Source of the DNA: Oscillospiraceae bacterium
GTDB taxonomy: Bacteria > Bacillota > Clostridia > Oscillospirales > Ruminococcaceae
Assembly: GCA_020024475.1 (NCBI GenBank)
Contig: JAHHTS010000107.1
Coordinates: 1 to 7,109 of the forward strand
Direction: 5' to 3'
Length of the DNA stretch: 7,109 nucleotides
Positions 1 to 6,698 of this stretch are shown piece after piece (positions within the stretch are counted from its first letter, which is position 1; every line of letters begins with the position of its first letter). A model generated the notes under the pieces. That model was not told the DNA's origin, ran no database searches, and was given only the letters and a program-made list of their open reading frames with translations. The translations under genes were made by a program, and so were the position numbers.

Positions 1-107
1 TCACAGAGCAGCTAAAAGCCAACGACCAGATGGAATGGATCAGAAGAATGAATAATATACGAGATCGTGCGAATGAAACTGTATTGATGGAAATTATTTT
101 CATTTAA
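1..107 (+). CDS. tnpV: TnpV-like transposon-encoded protein, C-terminal fragment
   Basis: Only the 3' end is present: the reading frame beginning at base 3 is open from the window edge and gives 34 residues before a TAA at 105-107. The visible peptide contains TEQLKANDQMEW, then IRRMNNIRDRA and a hydrophobic end, MEIIFI. From memory this closely matches the conserved C-terminus of the TnpV family (T-E-x-L-K-A-x-D-Q-M-x-W followed by R-M-N-x-I-R-x-R-A-E). TnpV proteins are about 110-130 residues long and are carried by clostridial transposons such as Tn4451/Tn4453 relatives; their biochemical role is unknown. The gene ends 25 bases before a strong hairpin that probably terminates it. It suggests that the defence genes to the right lie inside, or at the edge of, a mobile element. 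The gene symbol rests on recognition of the short C-terminal motif only, and nothing can be said about whether the gene is intact upstream. Confidence 0.82.
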   Translation, partial: TEQLKANDQMEWIRRMNNIRDRANETVLMEIIFI

Positions 108-132
108 TCTTTATTTGCAAAACGCATAGCTT

Positions 133-168
133 AAAGCAGCAGGAAAGCCATATCCTTCCTGCTGCTTT
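133..168 (+). terminator. Rho-independent terminator after tnpV
   Basis: A perfect 13-bp inverted repeat (AAAGCAGCAGGAA at 133-145, its complement at 156-168) encloses a 10-nt loop and ends in a short T run (166-169). It sits 25 bases after the tnpV stop, so it most likely ends that transcript and insulates it from the promoter at 214-242. The A run on the left arm means it could also act on transcripts from the right. Its arms resemble the hairpin found after the DUF262 operon at 4075-4108. Confidence 0.8.
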
Positions 169-181
169 TATATCCTGTTCT

Positions 182-269
182 TCTGATTATTCTGAATAAA
201 TCTGAATTAAACATTGAAAAAGCAGTCGAAATAAAGTATGATATATTTGCTTATTTGTATCTATTCAGA
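182..269. promoter_or_regulatory. TCTGAATA half-sites bracketing the promoter (possible operator)
   Basis: Three direct copies of TCTGA(A/T)TA-like sequence begin at 182, 191 and 201, with 9-10 nt spacing (about one helical turn), and end just before the -35 box at 214. An inverted copy, TATTCAGA at 262-269, is an exact 8-base reverse complement of TCTGAATA at 191-198 and lies just downstream of the predicted transcription start near 249. Repeats on both sides of a core promoter fit a regulator binding site with looping or occlusion, but the region is AT-rich and short repeats arise by chance. No regulator gene is visible in the window. Confidence 0.35.
214..242 (+). promoter_or_regulatory. 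Sigma-A promoter of the DUF262 operon
   Basis: TTGAAA at 214-219 and TATGAT at 237-242 are separated by exactly 17 nt, each with one mismatch to the vegetative consensus (TTGACA, TATAAT). Transcription would start near 249, giving a leader of about 137 nt before the ATG at 387. It is the best promoter match I see in the 170-386 gap and is positioned to drive both DUF262 genes. Confidence 0.7.
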
Positions 270-386
270 CACCAATATTACATTATCCTAAAACATGTAA
301 GAGGTTTCAACTATTAAGGTTCAATTTTTACTTATCCCATATGAAATCAATTTATTTTGCTTGGATATGCAAAGAAAGGATAAAAC

Positions 387-2084
387 ATGAATAGTGTAGA
401 ATTAAAAACCTTAAATGAATTGTCACAATTTTCTTTCTATATTCCTGCTTATCAGCGTGGCTATAGGTGGACAGAACAGGAAGTAAGAGATTTATTAAAT
501 GACATTAATGAATTTATACCTCGGGAAATCAAAGATACAGAAAATAAAACCTGGTATTGCTTGCAGCCTATAGTCGTTAAGCAGAGAGCAGAAAATGAGT
601 ATGAAGTTATAGATGGTCAGCAAAGACTGACTACGATATATTTAATGCTCTACTACTTAAACCAAGATTTCGTTGAGAAAAAAAGAGATAAAGTATTTAC
701 TATAAATTATCAAACTCGGGAAGATTCCAAGACTTTTTTACTGCATCCGGAAACCGAAAATAATAATTGCATAGATTTTTTCTATATTCACAATGCATAT
801 TTAGCTATCGAGAAATGGTTTGAGCAAAAGGAAGATGATTCCTTTTTTGATAAAAATGACTATCGTTCCAAACTGAAGTTCCACACAAAAGTTATTTGGT
901 ATAAAACGATAGAAGAAAATCCGATACAAGTATTTACACGGTTAAACATTGGCAAAATTAGTCTTACTAACGCAGAGCTAATTAAAGCTTTATTTCTGAA
1001 TAGTTCTAATTTCAGGTCAACTAATGCAGAAAGAATGCGTTTACGACAAATTGAGATTGCAAATGAGTGGGACGGAATTGAAACCTCTTTTCAAAACAAT
1101 AAATTTTGGTTTTTTTTAAGTGATGATCAGAGAGAAGACAATAGAATAGAATATATTTTTAATTTGATGAATGATTCAGGGGATTACGACTCTTATTCTA
1201 CATTCAGATTTTTTAATACCAAACTCTGCGGAAAAACCGAAGAGGATATGAATCGATATTGGGAAGCAATACAAGCATATTATCAGAGGTTTAACGAATG
1301 GTTTAGCGACAGAGAACTCTATCATAAAATAGGATTCATTCTTACGGCAAAAATCGCAAATGTTCGTGAATTGTATGATAAATCATCAGCGCTCAAAAAA
1401 AGCGAATTTCTCCTCTATATTGATTCAGTAATAAAACATCACTTTAGATATACAAACTTGTTTGACTTGGATTATGAAAATAAGAAAACGAAAAGTGTAT
1501 TGCTCTTATATAATATACTAACCATGCTACAAAATGAGCATGATGCATCTTATTTCCCCTTTGATGACTATAAGTTAAATAAATGGAATATTGAACATAT
1601 TGCTTCCCGTAAGGATTCTGACTCTATTCCACCAGCAAATAGAGAAGATTGGCTTTCTGATGTAAAATGCTATATCGATACAGAACAACCAGAAGGGCCG
1701 GAATTGATCGCTAAGATAGATGATATGATTTCTCGTAAATCATATGAAAATGATGATGATTTTTCACCACTATTTGAGACGGTAACAACACATTTTAACA
1801 AATACATGGATGCTTCTGACAGTATTGATGGGATCACGAATTTAGCATTATTAGACGAAAAGACCAATAAAGGATATAAAAACGCAGTCTTTCCTTTAAA
1901 AAGAAAGTTTATAATCGAGCTAGATAAATCAGGCGGATTTGTTCCTGTGTGTACGAAAAATGTTTTCTTGAAATATTTTAGCGATTATCCCCCTAAAATC
2001 TCATTTTGGACACAAGAAGACAGAGAAAAATACGAACAAGACTTAGTTCGTGTTTTAAGTGGTTACTTAGAGGTAGATAAATAA
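387..2084 (+). CDS. DUF262 protein with C-terminal DUF1524 HNH nuclease (GmrSD/BrxU-like)
   Basis: 565 residues. The start at 387 has AAAGGA at 375-380 six bases upstream and puts the first DUF262 motif at residues 19-28 (IPAYQRGYRW), as usual in the family. The second motif, DGQQRLTT, is at 76-83; in GmrS, BrxU and SspE the DGQQR element is tied to nucleotide binding or hydrolysis. A third, F-T-R-L-N-x-G followed by LTNAELIKAL, begins at 183. The C-terminal domain has WNIEHI (400-405, candidate catalytic His404) and later ITNLALLD with a downstream N-x-x-Y-K-N-A-V-F-P-x-K-R block (483-506), the DUF1524 His-Me-finger signature. So it combines in one chain what GmrS and GmrD hold, and should be a cytoplasmic NTP-dependent DNA endonuclease. 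The middle part is probably a helical linker or sensor region. Its stop overlaps the next start by one base, so the two are almost certainly co-translated. The target (modified phage DNA, or a partner's mark) is inferred from the family, not seen. Confidence 0.9.
   Translation: MNSVELKTLNELSQFSFYIPAYQRGYRWTEQEVRDLLNDINEFIPREIKDTENKTWYCLQPIVVKQRAENEYEVIDGQQRLTTIYLMLYYLNQDFVEKKRDKVFTINYQTREDSKTFLLHPETENNNCIDFFYIHNAYLAIEKWFEQKEDDSFFDKNDYRSKLKFHTKVIWYKTIEENPIQVFTRLNIGKISLTNAELIKALFLNSSNFRSTNAERMRLRQIEIANEWDGIETSFQNNKFWFFLSDDQREDNRIEYIFNLMNDSGDYDSYSTFRFFNTKLCGKTEEDMNRYWEAIQAYYQRFNEWFSDRELYHKIGFILTAKIANVRELYDKSSALKKSEFLLYIDSVIKHHFRYTNLFDLDYENKKTKSVLLLYNILTMLQNEHDASYFPFDDYKLNKWNIEHIASRKDSDSIPPANREDWLSDVKCYIDTEQPEGPELIAKIDDMISRKSYENDDDFSPLFETVTTHFNKYMDASDSIDGITNLALLDEKTNKGYKNAVFPLKRKFIIELDKSGGFVPVCTKNVFLKYFSDYPPKISFWTQEDREKYEQDLVRVLSGYLEVDK
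2069..2074 (+). promoter_or_regulatory. Ribosome binding site of the second DUF262 gene
   Basis: AGAGGT lies inside the last codons of the first DUF262 gene, nine bases before the ATG at 2084. The stop TAA (2082-2084) and the start share one base (TAATG), which points to translational coupling and near-equal production of the two proteins. Confidence 0.7.
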
Positions 2085-4057
2085 TGAGTAATGATGTGTT
2101 TTCCTTTTATGAATTAGTGCAAAAATATACGGTCAAAATACCTATTATCCAACGAGACTATGCTCAAGGTAGAAGACAAAATTTGCAGATTTGCGAAAAT
2201 TTTCTTAAAGCGTTAAAAGAGAGTATCCTCAGTAAAAATCAAATCAATTTGGATTTTATTTACGGAAATGTTGACGATGGCATTTTTTTACCGCTTGATG
2301 GGCAGCAAAGACTTACAACATTATTTCTCCTGCATTGGTATGCATATGTAAAAGAAGGAAAAGGTAATGAAGTAAGAACCGTATTAAAAAAATTCTCATA
2401 TGAAACAAGACTTTCTTCTCGTCGCTTTTGTGAAGCACTATTAGATAACCCTATTTGTTCGGATTCTTCATACGAGTCTATTGGTGCACAAATTCAAGAT
2501 TCAAAATGGTTTTATATTTCTTGGAAAAATGATTCTACAATAAGGTCGATGCTGAGATCGATAGATCTAATTCACGAAACCTTTAAAGATATAGATAATA
2601 TTTGGGAATCATTAACCGATAAGAGAACGGTCGTATTTCACCTGCTCATACTTGAAGATTTTGGCTTATCTGATGACTTATATATTAAAATGAATGCTCG
2701 AGGTCGTTTGCTAACACCTTTTGAAAATTTCAAAGCCGAAATTCAAGACAAGTCTGATAAGGGAAATTGGGAAAACGACCAAGAAGAATTTTCAAAATTT
2801 TGCTACAAGATTGATGGAGACTGGACTCAGTTTTTGTGGGATGGTTTTAGAAAAAATAATTCTGTCGATAATGCCCACATGAACTTGATTACGACTATCG
2901 TTATGGCAAAACTTTCCACAGGGCAATTATTAAAAGGCTCTGAAAGAATTGACACCATACGGAAACTAAATGATAACAATTCAGACAGAGATTTAATCAG
3001 GTATATAGATCAAGATACCTTTGATTATATTTATAAAGTATATAATTTATACTGCAAACTTTTTAATACCCATGCTATCCCAACGTTAAATATGGTTTTA
3101 TGGAGACATGAACCCGACCAATGCTTACTTAATCAGATTTTAGTCGGAATCAACACTTCATATACTCATAAAGTCTTGTTTTTTGCCCAGACTGAATATC
3201 TGCTGAAAAATACTGAAATTAGACAAGACAAGTTTGAAGAATGGATGAGGGTTATTAGAAATATTGTGTCCCGAGCTGACCTGACGGCAGATGGCAAGAG
3301 AAGCGATATTATTCGAAGCCCCGAAACATTTTATGGTGCCATCAATCTTATTAACGAATTAGCAAATGGTTGCACTGATATTTATTCTTATTTAAGTAGC
3401 AATACAATAGCCTCCTCTTTTGCTCGTGAACAAGTTAGAGAAGAAATACTTAAGGCTAAGATTCTTGAGCTACATCCAGAATATAAACAGCTTATATTCA
3501 AAACAGAAGATAATGAACTCTTAAGAGGAAGAATAACATTTGCTTTAGAGTGTGCTGGTTATAAAAGTAAAATCGAGCAAATTGATTTCAATCTATTATC
3601 TCAAGTCCAAACAGTATTTGATACATACTTTAATAAGGAATTAGATAGCGGAAATCTTGAGTTTGATAAACTTAGACGAGCGATGCTTACTATAAAAGTA
3701 AGAAATAAGTATTGTTATTATAATTATTGGTGGTCATTCTGGTATGCGGGAAATGCAGAAAAGAGAAAACTATTCCCGTTATTTAGAGAAATTGAATACT
3801 TTATTGGTTCAGATGAATTCAAACCTTATTTTAGGGAACTGATCAACCAGTTGCTAACAAAAAATTATGATGAAATCATTTCAAATTTCAGCAAACCTCA
3901 AGACATGGAAAATTGGCAGTATCGTCTTATAAAAGAAGCAGACTTACTATTTAATTGTAGCACAAAATACATTGCAATAACCGAAGATCATAAGTCTTGT
4001 TATTTGCTAAAAGGTAAGCGCCCATCAGATACTTCCGGCAGTAAACTTATTCAATAA
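2084..4057 (+). CDS. Second DUF262 protein, no HNH domain
   Basis: 657 residues. The N-terminal DUF262 domain is clear: IPIIQRDYAQGR at 19-30, an LDFIYG element near 56-61, DGQQRLTTLFLLHWY starting at 72, and an M-N-A-R-G-R-x-L-T-P-F-E-N-F-K block at 203-217. This belongs to a DUF262 subfamily (Q-R-D-Y-A-Q-G-R type, with L-D-F-I-Y-G) different from that of the upstream protein, so the pair is not a recent tandem duplication. About 440 residues follow the DUF262 core. They look mostly helical, include an aromatic stretch (YYNYWWSFWY, near 545-555), and show no DUF1524 I-E-H-I motif or other nuclease signature that I can recognise. No signal peptide or membrane segment is apparent. It is likely a non-nucleolytic NTP-binding partner, target sensor or regulator of the upstream HNH protein; that role is inferred from coupling and domain content. 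The hairpin at 4075 follows 17 bases after the stop. Confidence 0.88.
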   Translation: MSNDVFSFYELVQKYTVKIPIIQRDYAQGRRQNLQICENFLKALKESILSKNQINLDFIYGNVDDGIFLPLDGQQRLTTLFLLHWYAYVKEGKGNEVRTVLKKFSYETRLSSRRFCEALLDNPICSDSSYESIGAQIQDSKWFYISWKNDSTIRSMLRSIDLIHETFKDIDNIWESLTDKRTVVFHLLILEDFGLSDDLYIKMNARGRLLTPFENFKAEIQDKSDKGNWENDQEEFSKFCYKIDGDWTQFLWDGFRKNNSVDNAHMNLITTIVMAKLSTGQLLKGSERIDTIRKLNDNNSDRDLIRYIDQDTFDYIYKVYNLYCKLFNTHAIPTLNMVLWRHEPDQCLLNQILVGINTSYTHKVLFFAQTEYLLKNTEIRQDKFEEWMRVIRNIVSRADLTADGKRSDIIRSPETFYGAINLINELANGCTDIYSYLSSNTIASSFAREQVREEILKAKILELHPEYKQLIFKTEDNELLRGRITFALECAGYKSKIEQIDFNLLSQVQTVFDTYFNKELDSGNLEFDKLRRAMLTIKVRNKYCYYNYWWSFWYAGNAEKRKLFPLFREIEYFIGSDEFKPYFRELINQLLTKNYDEIISNFSKPQDMENWQYRLIKEADLLFNCSTKYIAITEDHKSCYLLKGKRPSDTSGSKLIQ

Positions 4058-4074
4058 GTAGTATGCAATTATGA

Positions 4075-4108
4075 AAAGCAGTGGGAAGGAATATCGACTC
4101 ACTGCTTT
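4075..4108 (+). terminator. Hairpin after the DUF262 operon
   Basis: AAAGCAGTG at 4075-4083 pairs with CACTGCTTT at 4100-4108 (9 bp, extendable by a G-T and a G-C pair), around a loop of about 12-16 nt. The downstream tract TTTCTCTCT is pyrimidine-rich but weak in T, so termination may be partial and completed by the stronger hairpin at 4184. It lies 17 bases after the second DUF262 stop. Confidence 0.6.
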
Positions 4109-4183
4109 CTCTCTATATTGATTAACAATTCCCAGAAATTGTCAGGATCAAACCTTATCAATGGATGAGAATCATAAATAATT

Positions 4184-4218
4184 GAGCGGCAGAGAAATCT
4201 CTCTGCCGCTCTTTGTTT
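4184..4218. terminator. Bidirectional terminator between the convergent operons
   Basis: A perfect, GC-rich 12-bp stem (GAGCGGCAGAGA at 4184-4195, complement at 4200-4211) with a 4-nt AATC loop is followed on the + strand by TTTGTTT (4212-4218), a good Rho-independent terminator. Read on the minus strand the hairpin is followed by AATTATTTAT, and it lies 69 bases past the stop of the methyltransferase gene, so it can serve both converging operons. The rest of the 4058-4279 gap shows no gene. Confidence 0.8.
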
Positions 4219-4279
4219 GCTTCGATATGTAATGTTATGATAATCTGCTTACAAATTACTATTGTACAACCTGAAAAAC

Positions 4280-5248
4280 TTAACCGTTTGGAAAAGCCTT
4301 TGAAACGGCATTGGCAACATACCAAAACATAACAGGAGGAATCGCATTTCCCAAAGCACGATACTGTGCGCCTTCACTTCCACATAGATCAAAACTCTCA
4401 GGGAATGACTGTATTCGTGCGACTTCTCTTGGAGTAAATCTTCTGTATTTACCGTCTACCAACAAAACAGGATCTGTGCTATTCAGCGATACTTTTGCAA
4501 GATGTGCCCCCACCGTATTACAGGGTTTACTAATATCTTGTGCTCTCCCCTTATTCATTGTGGTGCGGTTTTTCATCATGCCTGCTACTGCTTTTTCACT
4601 GAAAAAATACTTACTCTCAACTTTTTGCTCAATAACAGAACTTAAAGGCACGTAACTAGTATCATCACTACAAATTGCTTGAGGAAACTTAAAATCTATG
4701 TTTAAGTCTTTTCTAAAACCCACAATGATAACACGCTCACGTTTTTGAGGAACCCCATACTGTGCAGCATTAAGGATTTCATATGTTACATCGTAACCGC
4801 TTTTCTCAAACTCTTTAATGATAAGAGGAAATGCACTTCCTTTATTTGCTGTTAAAATGCCTTTGACATTTTCAGCGATAAAGCACTTTGGCTGTTTTTC
4901 TCGCAGGACTCGGCACATTTCAAAAAACAGCATTCCTCGTTCATCCTTAATTCCAAGTCTTATAGGGTTTTGTGCTACAATTGAAAACGACTGACAAGGA
5001 AAACCGCCAGTCAGTATGTCAAACTCAGGCAGTTCTTCGCTTTTAACCTGACGGATATCTCTGTTATCTGGTATGATTTTGAAGTTCTTTTCAAAAATAT
5101 TGCATGCATTTGCATCAATATCATTTGCATAAACAATTTCCATATTGTTAGATTTATAATACTTTCCAAGAAAAGCAAAATCGCCTAAAAGACCTACATC
5201 AGTACCGCCGCAGCCACAAAAGAAAGAGGCTACTCTTAATTTGCCCAT
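4280..5248 (-). CDS. DNA (cytosine-5-)-methyltransferase, complete
   Basis: 322 residues with all the main C5-methyltransferase motifs in canonical order. Motif I is SFFCGCGGTDVGL (8-20), which binds S-adenosylmethionine. Motif II ends in NDID (42-45). Motif IV is GGFPCQSFS (81-89) with catalytic Cys85. Motif VI is ENVKG (126-130), motif VIII is QYGVPQKRERVIIVG (163-177), motif IX is RRFTPREVARIQSFP (269-283), and motif X is GNAIPP (300-305). The target recognition region between VIII and IX is only about 90 residues, so a short, single-specificity domain is expected. It transfers a methyl group from S-adenosylmethionine to C5 of cytosine. It is the last gene of the minus-strand operon and overlaps the nuclease gene by 13 bases. 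The ATG at 5248-5246 has GAGGAG eight bases upstream. Its role is probably to protect one strand of the site cut by the neighbouring nuclease; the recognition sequence cannot be read from the protein by eye. Confidence 0.96.
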   Translation of the reverse strand: MGKLRVASFFCGCGGTDVGLLGDFAFLGKYYKSNNMEIVYANDIDANACNIFEKNFKIIPDNRDIRQVKSEELPEFDILTGGFPCQSFSIVAQNPIRLGIKDERGMLFFEMCRVLREKQPKCFIAENVKGILTANKGSAFPLIIKEFEKSGYDVTYEILNAAQYGVPQKRERVIIVGFRKDLNIDFKFPQAICSDDTSYVPLSSVIEQKVESKYFFSEKAVAGMMKNRTTMNKGRAQDISKPCNTVGAHLAKVSLNSTDPVLLVDGKYRRFTPREVARIQSFPESFDLCGSEGAQYRALGNAIPPVMFWYVANAVSKAFPNG

Positions 5249-6693
5249 GTTAGTAACTCCTCAAAATGACCGACTGCTTTGGGATCAAATGTAATATCAG
5301 CCCCGTCACTCGGTATCATGTTTATCTTGTCATTTTTATACAGGCCGACAGGATCCTGTAAGAGAAAAAGTTTTTTCTCTGTTTTACTTAATAGTAAACG
5401 GTATACAAAATAGCGATCATGGGTACTACTTGCTGTATTCCATTCGTTCTTTGTCAAATGCACTCTATTAAAATGCAGAGGCTTAGAACTAATTGTTGTT
5501 TTAACCTCAATATATCGCTTTCGTTCATCAAGTTCTACAGAACTGATATCATAACCGACAGCATATTGAGTGGGAATTCTTTTTATCAAGTGTATAAGAT
5601 CAGAACGGCCACCGAGCTTTATGCGCATGCACTCATGCCCATGTACCAGACTTTCTCCAATGTCACCGATATCTTTTGTTGAGAAACTGTCATAATCTGC
5701 ATCAATTCTCTTTTGCAAAATGTTTTCTCGCTGGATTAAATCCTCACTTTCCGCTACCGGGGAGATAGATTCTTTCAGCAATTTCAATTCAACATCATCA
5801 GATGCAATATATGCCAAAATATCCGTTGCAAAATCAGTGTTTTGAATATCTCTATTTACATATTCAAACCATCCGTTTACACAGGACTTTACTTCGTCTA
5901 ATGTTCCTGATTTTTGTTCAATCATATGGTCATACTTTCCGTACCACTCTGTTGATTCACAAAACTTAATGATAGCTTCTTCTTCAAGTGTGTTGAGGTA
6001 GTATGTTCTGCTGTCATATGTTTTCAAAAGATTGGCAATTTCCATGTAATCAATGATATCTCCAGCATATCTTATTACATCACCAGTCTGATCATATTCA
6101 AGATTATTTTTTCGGTTCATTAAAATACGTTGCCAGGTTGCTTCAACACCTTCATTATCCCTGGTAACTCTTAAATCATTAAATATGCAGTGACACGCTT
6201 CGAATTTGGTGATTCCCACGGTGTTTCCGCCATCTCTATTTGCATACCGTAGCAATCTTAAAATATACTGGGCTGGTTTGAAATGCACACCGGCCTCGAT
6301 TTGCTCCAATACATTTTTAGGCTTTATATGTGCACCCGGATACTGGAAATTGTAGAGAAAGGTCTTAAAGCACTCAACCAAGTCCTGATGCTCTGCAAGT
6401 TCAATAGCTCTTCTTCCGGGCTTATCTGTCAACTCAGTATGCTCAATAAAACCAAATAATGACGAAATTTCTGTTCTCCAGTTATTTATGGTCTTTAGCT
6501 CCCGATGAGCATTTCCAGGATATCTATAAATTGCCTGATTGACAGCTTGAACAAACTCATCTACAGGTCTTTCTCCTACTGCACTGATTTCTTCTGCCAT
6601 ATAAATCAAAACATTTTCAATATCACCTTTAAAACGTGGTCTTACATGATGAATGCGAAAATAATATTGCTCTGGAATAGTATACTCGCCCAT
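5236..6693 (-). CDS. Probable type II restriction endonuclease with DUF3883-like PD-(D/E)XK domain
   Basis: I choose the ATG at 6693-6691 (485 residues). A GTG three codons upstream (6702) is also in frame, but GGAGG would then be one base away, whereas it is 10 bases from the ATG. The last 140 or so residues look like a DUF3883/Mrr-like nuclease fold: IGDIGE with Glu347, GYDISSVEL with Asp382, and YIEVKTT with Glu396 and Lys398 (the E-x-K of PD-(D/E)XK). A downstream LTKNEW...YFVYRLL segment is also typical of DUF3883. The first 340 or so residues match nothing I recognise; they contain INNWRTEISSLFGFI and LRLLRYANRDGG segments and probably carry DNA recognition. It lies between two cytosine methyltransferase genes in one operon, overlapping the downstream one by 13 bases, which is the main argument that it is the cognate restriction enzyme. 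A DNA-processing or modification-sensing role without site-specific cutting is less likely but possible. Confidence 0.78.
   Translation of the reverse strand: MGEYTIPEQYYFRIHHVRPRFKGDIENVLIYMAEEISAVGERPVDEFVQAVNQAIYRYPGNAHRELKTINNWRTEISSLFGFIEHTELTDKPGRRAIELAEHQDLVECFKTFLYNFQYPGAHIKPKNVLEQIEAGVHFKPAQYILRLLRYANRDGGNTVGITKFEACHCIFNDLRVTRDNEGVEATWQRILMNRKNNLEYDQTGDVIRYAGDIIDYMEIANLLKTYDSRTYYLNTLEEEAIIKFCESTEWYGKYDHMIEQKSGTLDEVKSCVNGWFEYVNRDIQNTDFATDILAYIASDDVELKLLKESISPVAESEDLIQRENILQKRIDADYDSFSTKDIGDIGESLVHGHECMRIKLGGRSDLIHLIKRIPTQYAVGYDISSVELDERKRYIEVKTTISSKPLHFNRVHLTKNEWNTASSTHDRYFVYRLLLSKTEKKLFLLQDPVGLYKNDKINMIPSDGADITFDPKAVGHFEELLTWAN
5257..5262 (-). promoter_or_regulatory. Ribosome binding site of the complete methyltransferase gene
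   Basis: On the minus strand GAGGAG is followed by eight bases and the ATG at 5248. It lies within the last codons of the nuclease gene, so methyltransferase translation is probably coupled to nuclease translation. Confidence 0.75.
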
Positions 6694-6698
6694 AATAT

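Noticed and set aside
341..394. A 17-codon upstream reading frame (ATG at 341, TAG at 392-394) overlapping the DUF262 start
   Set aside because: The nearest purine-rich stretch is over 20 bases upstream of its ATG, so no usable ribosome binding site is seen. Such short frames are expected by chance in an AT-rich leader.
1670..1867. Minus-strand 65-codon frame inside the first DUF262 gene
   Set aside because: It lies antisense to conserved DUF1524 coding sequence, has no recognisable domain, and is explained as a shadow frame.
387..4057. The two DUF262 genes as a recent tandem duplication
   Set aside because: Their motifs belong to different subfamilies (QRGYRW versus QRDYAQGR), lengths differ, and only one has DUF1524, so they are old paralogues at most.
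133..4211. CRISPR array or tRNA/rRNA genes
   Set aside because: The repeats seen are isolated palindromes, not regularly spaced direct repeats with unique spacers, and no cloverleaf or rRNA-like sequence was found in the gaps.
4311..4655. Plus-strand 114-codon frame opposite the complete methyltransferase
   Set aside because: It is antisense to motifs IX and X and the recognition region, which are clearly real; it has no known family features.
5419..5682. Plus-strand 87-codon frame opposite the nuclease gene
   Set aside because: It is antisense to the conserved catalytic domain (IGDIGE, GYDIS, IEVKTT) and shows no independent evidence of coding.
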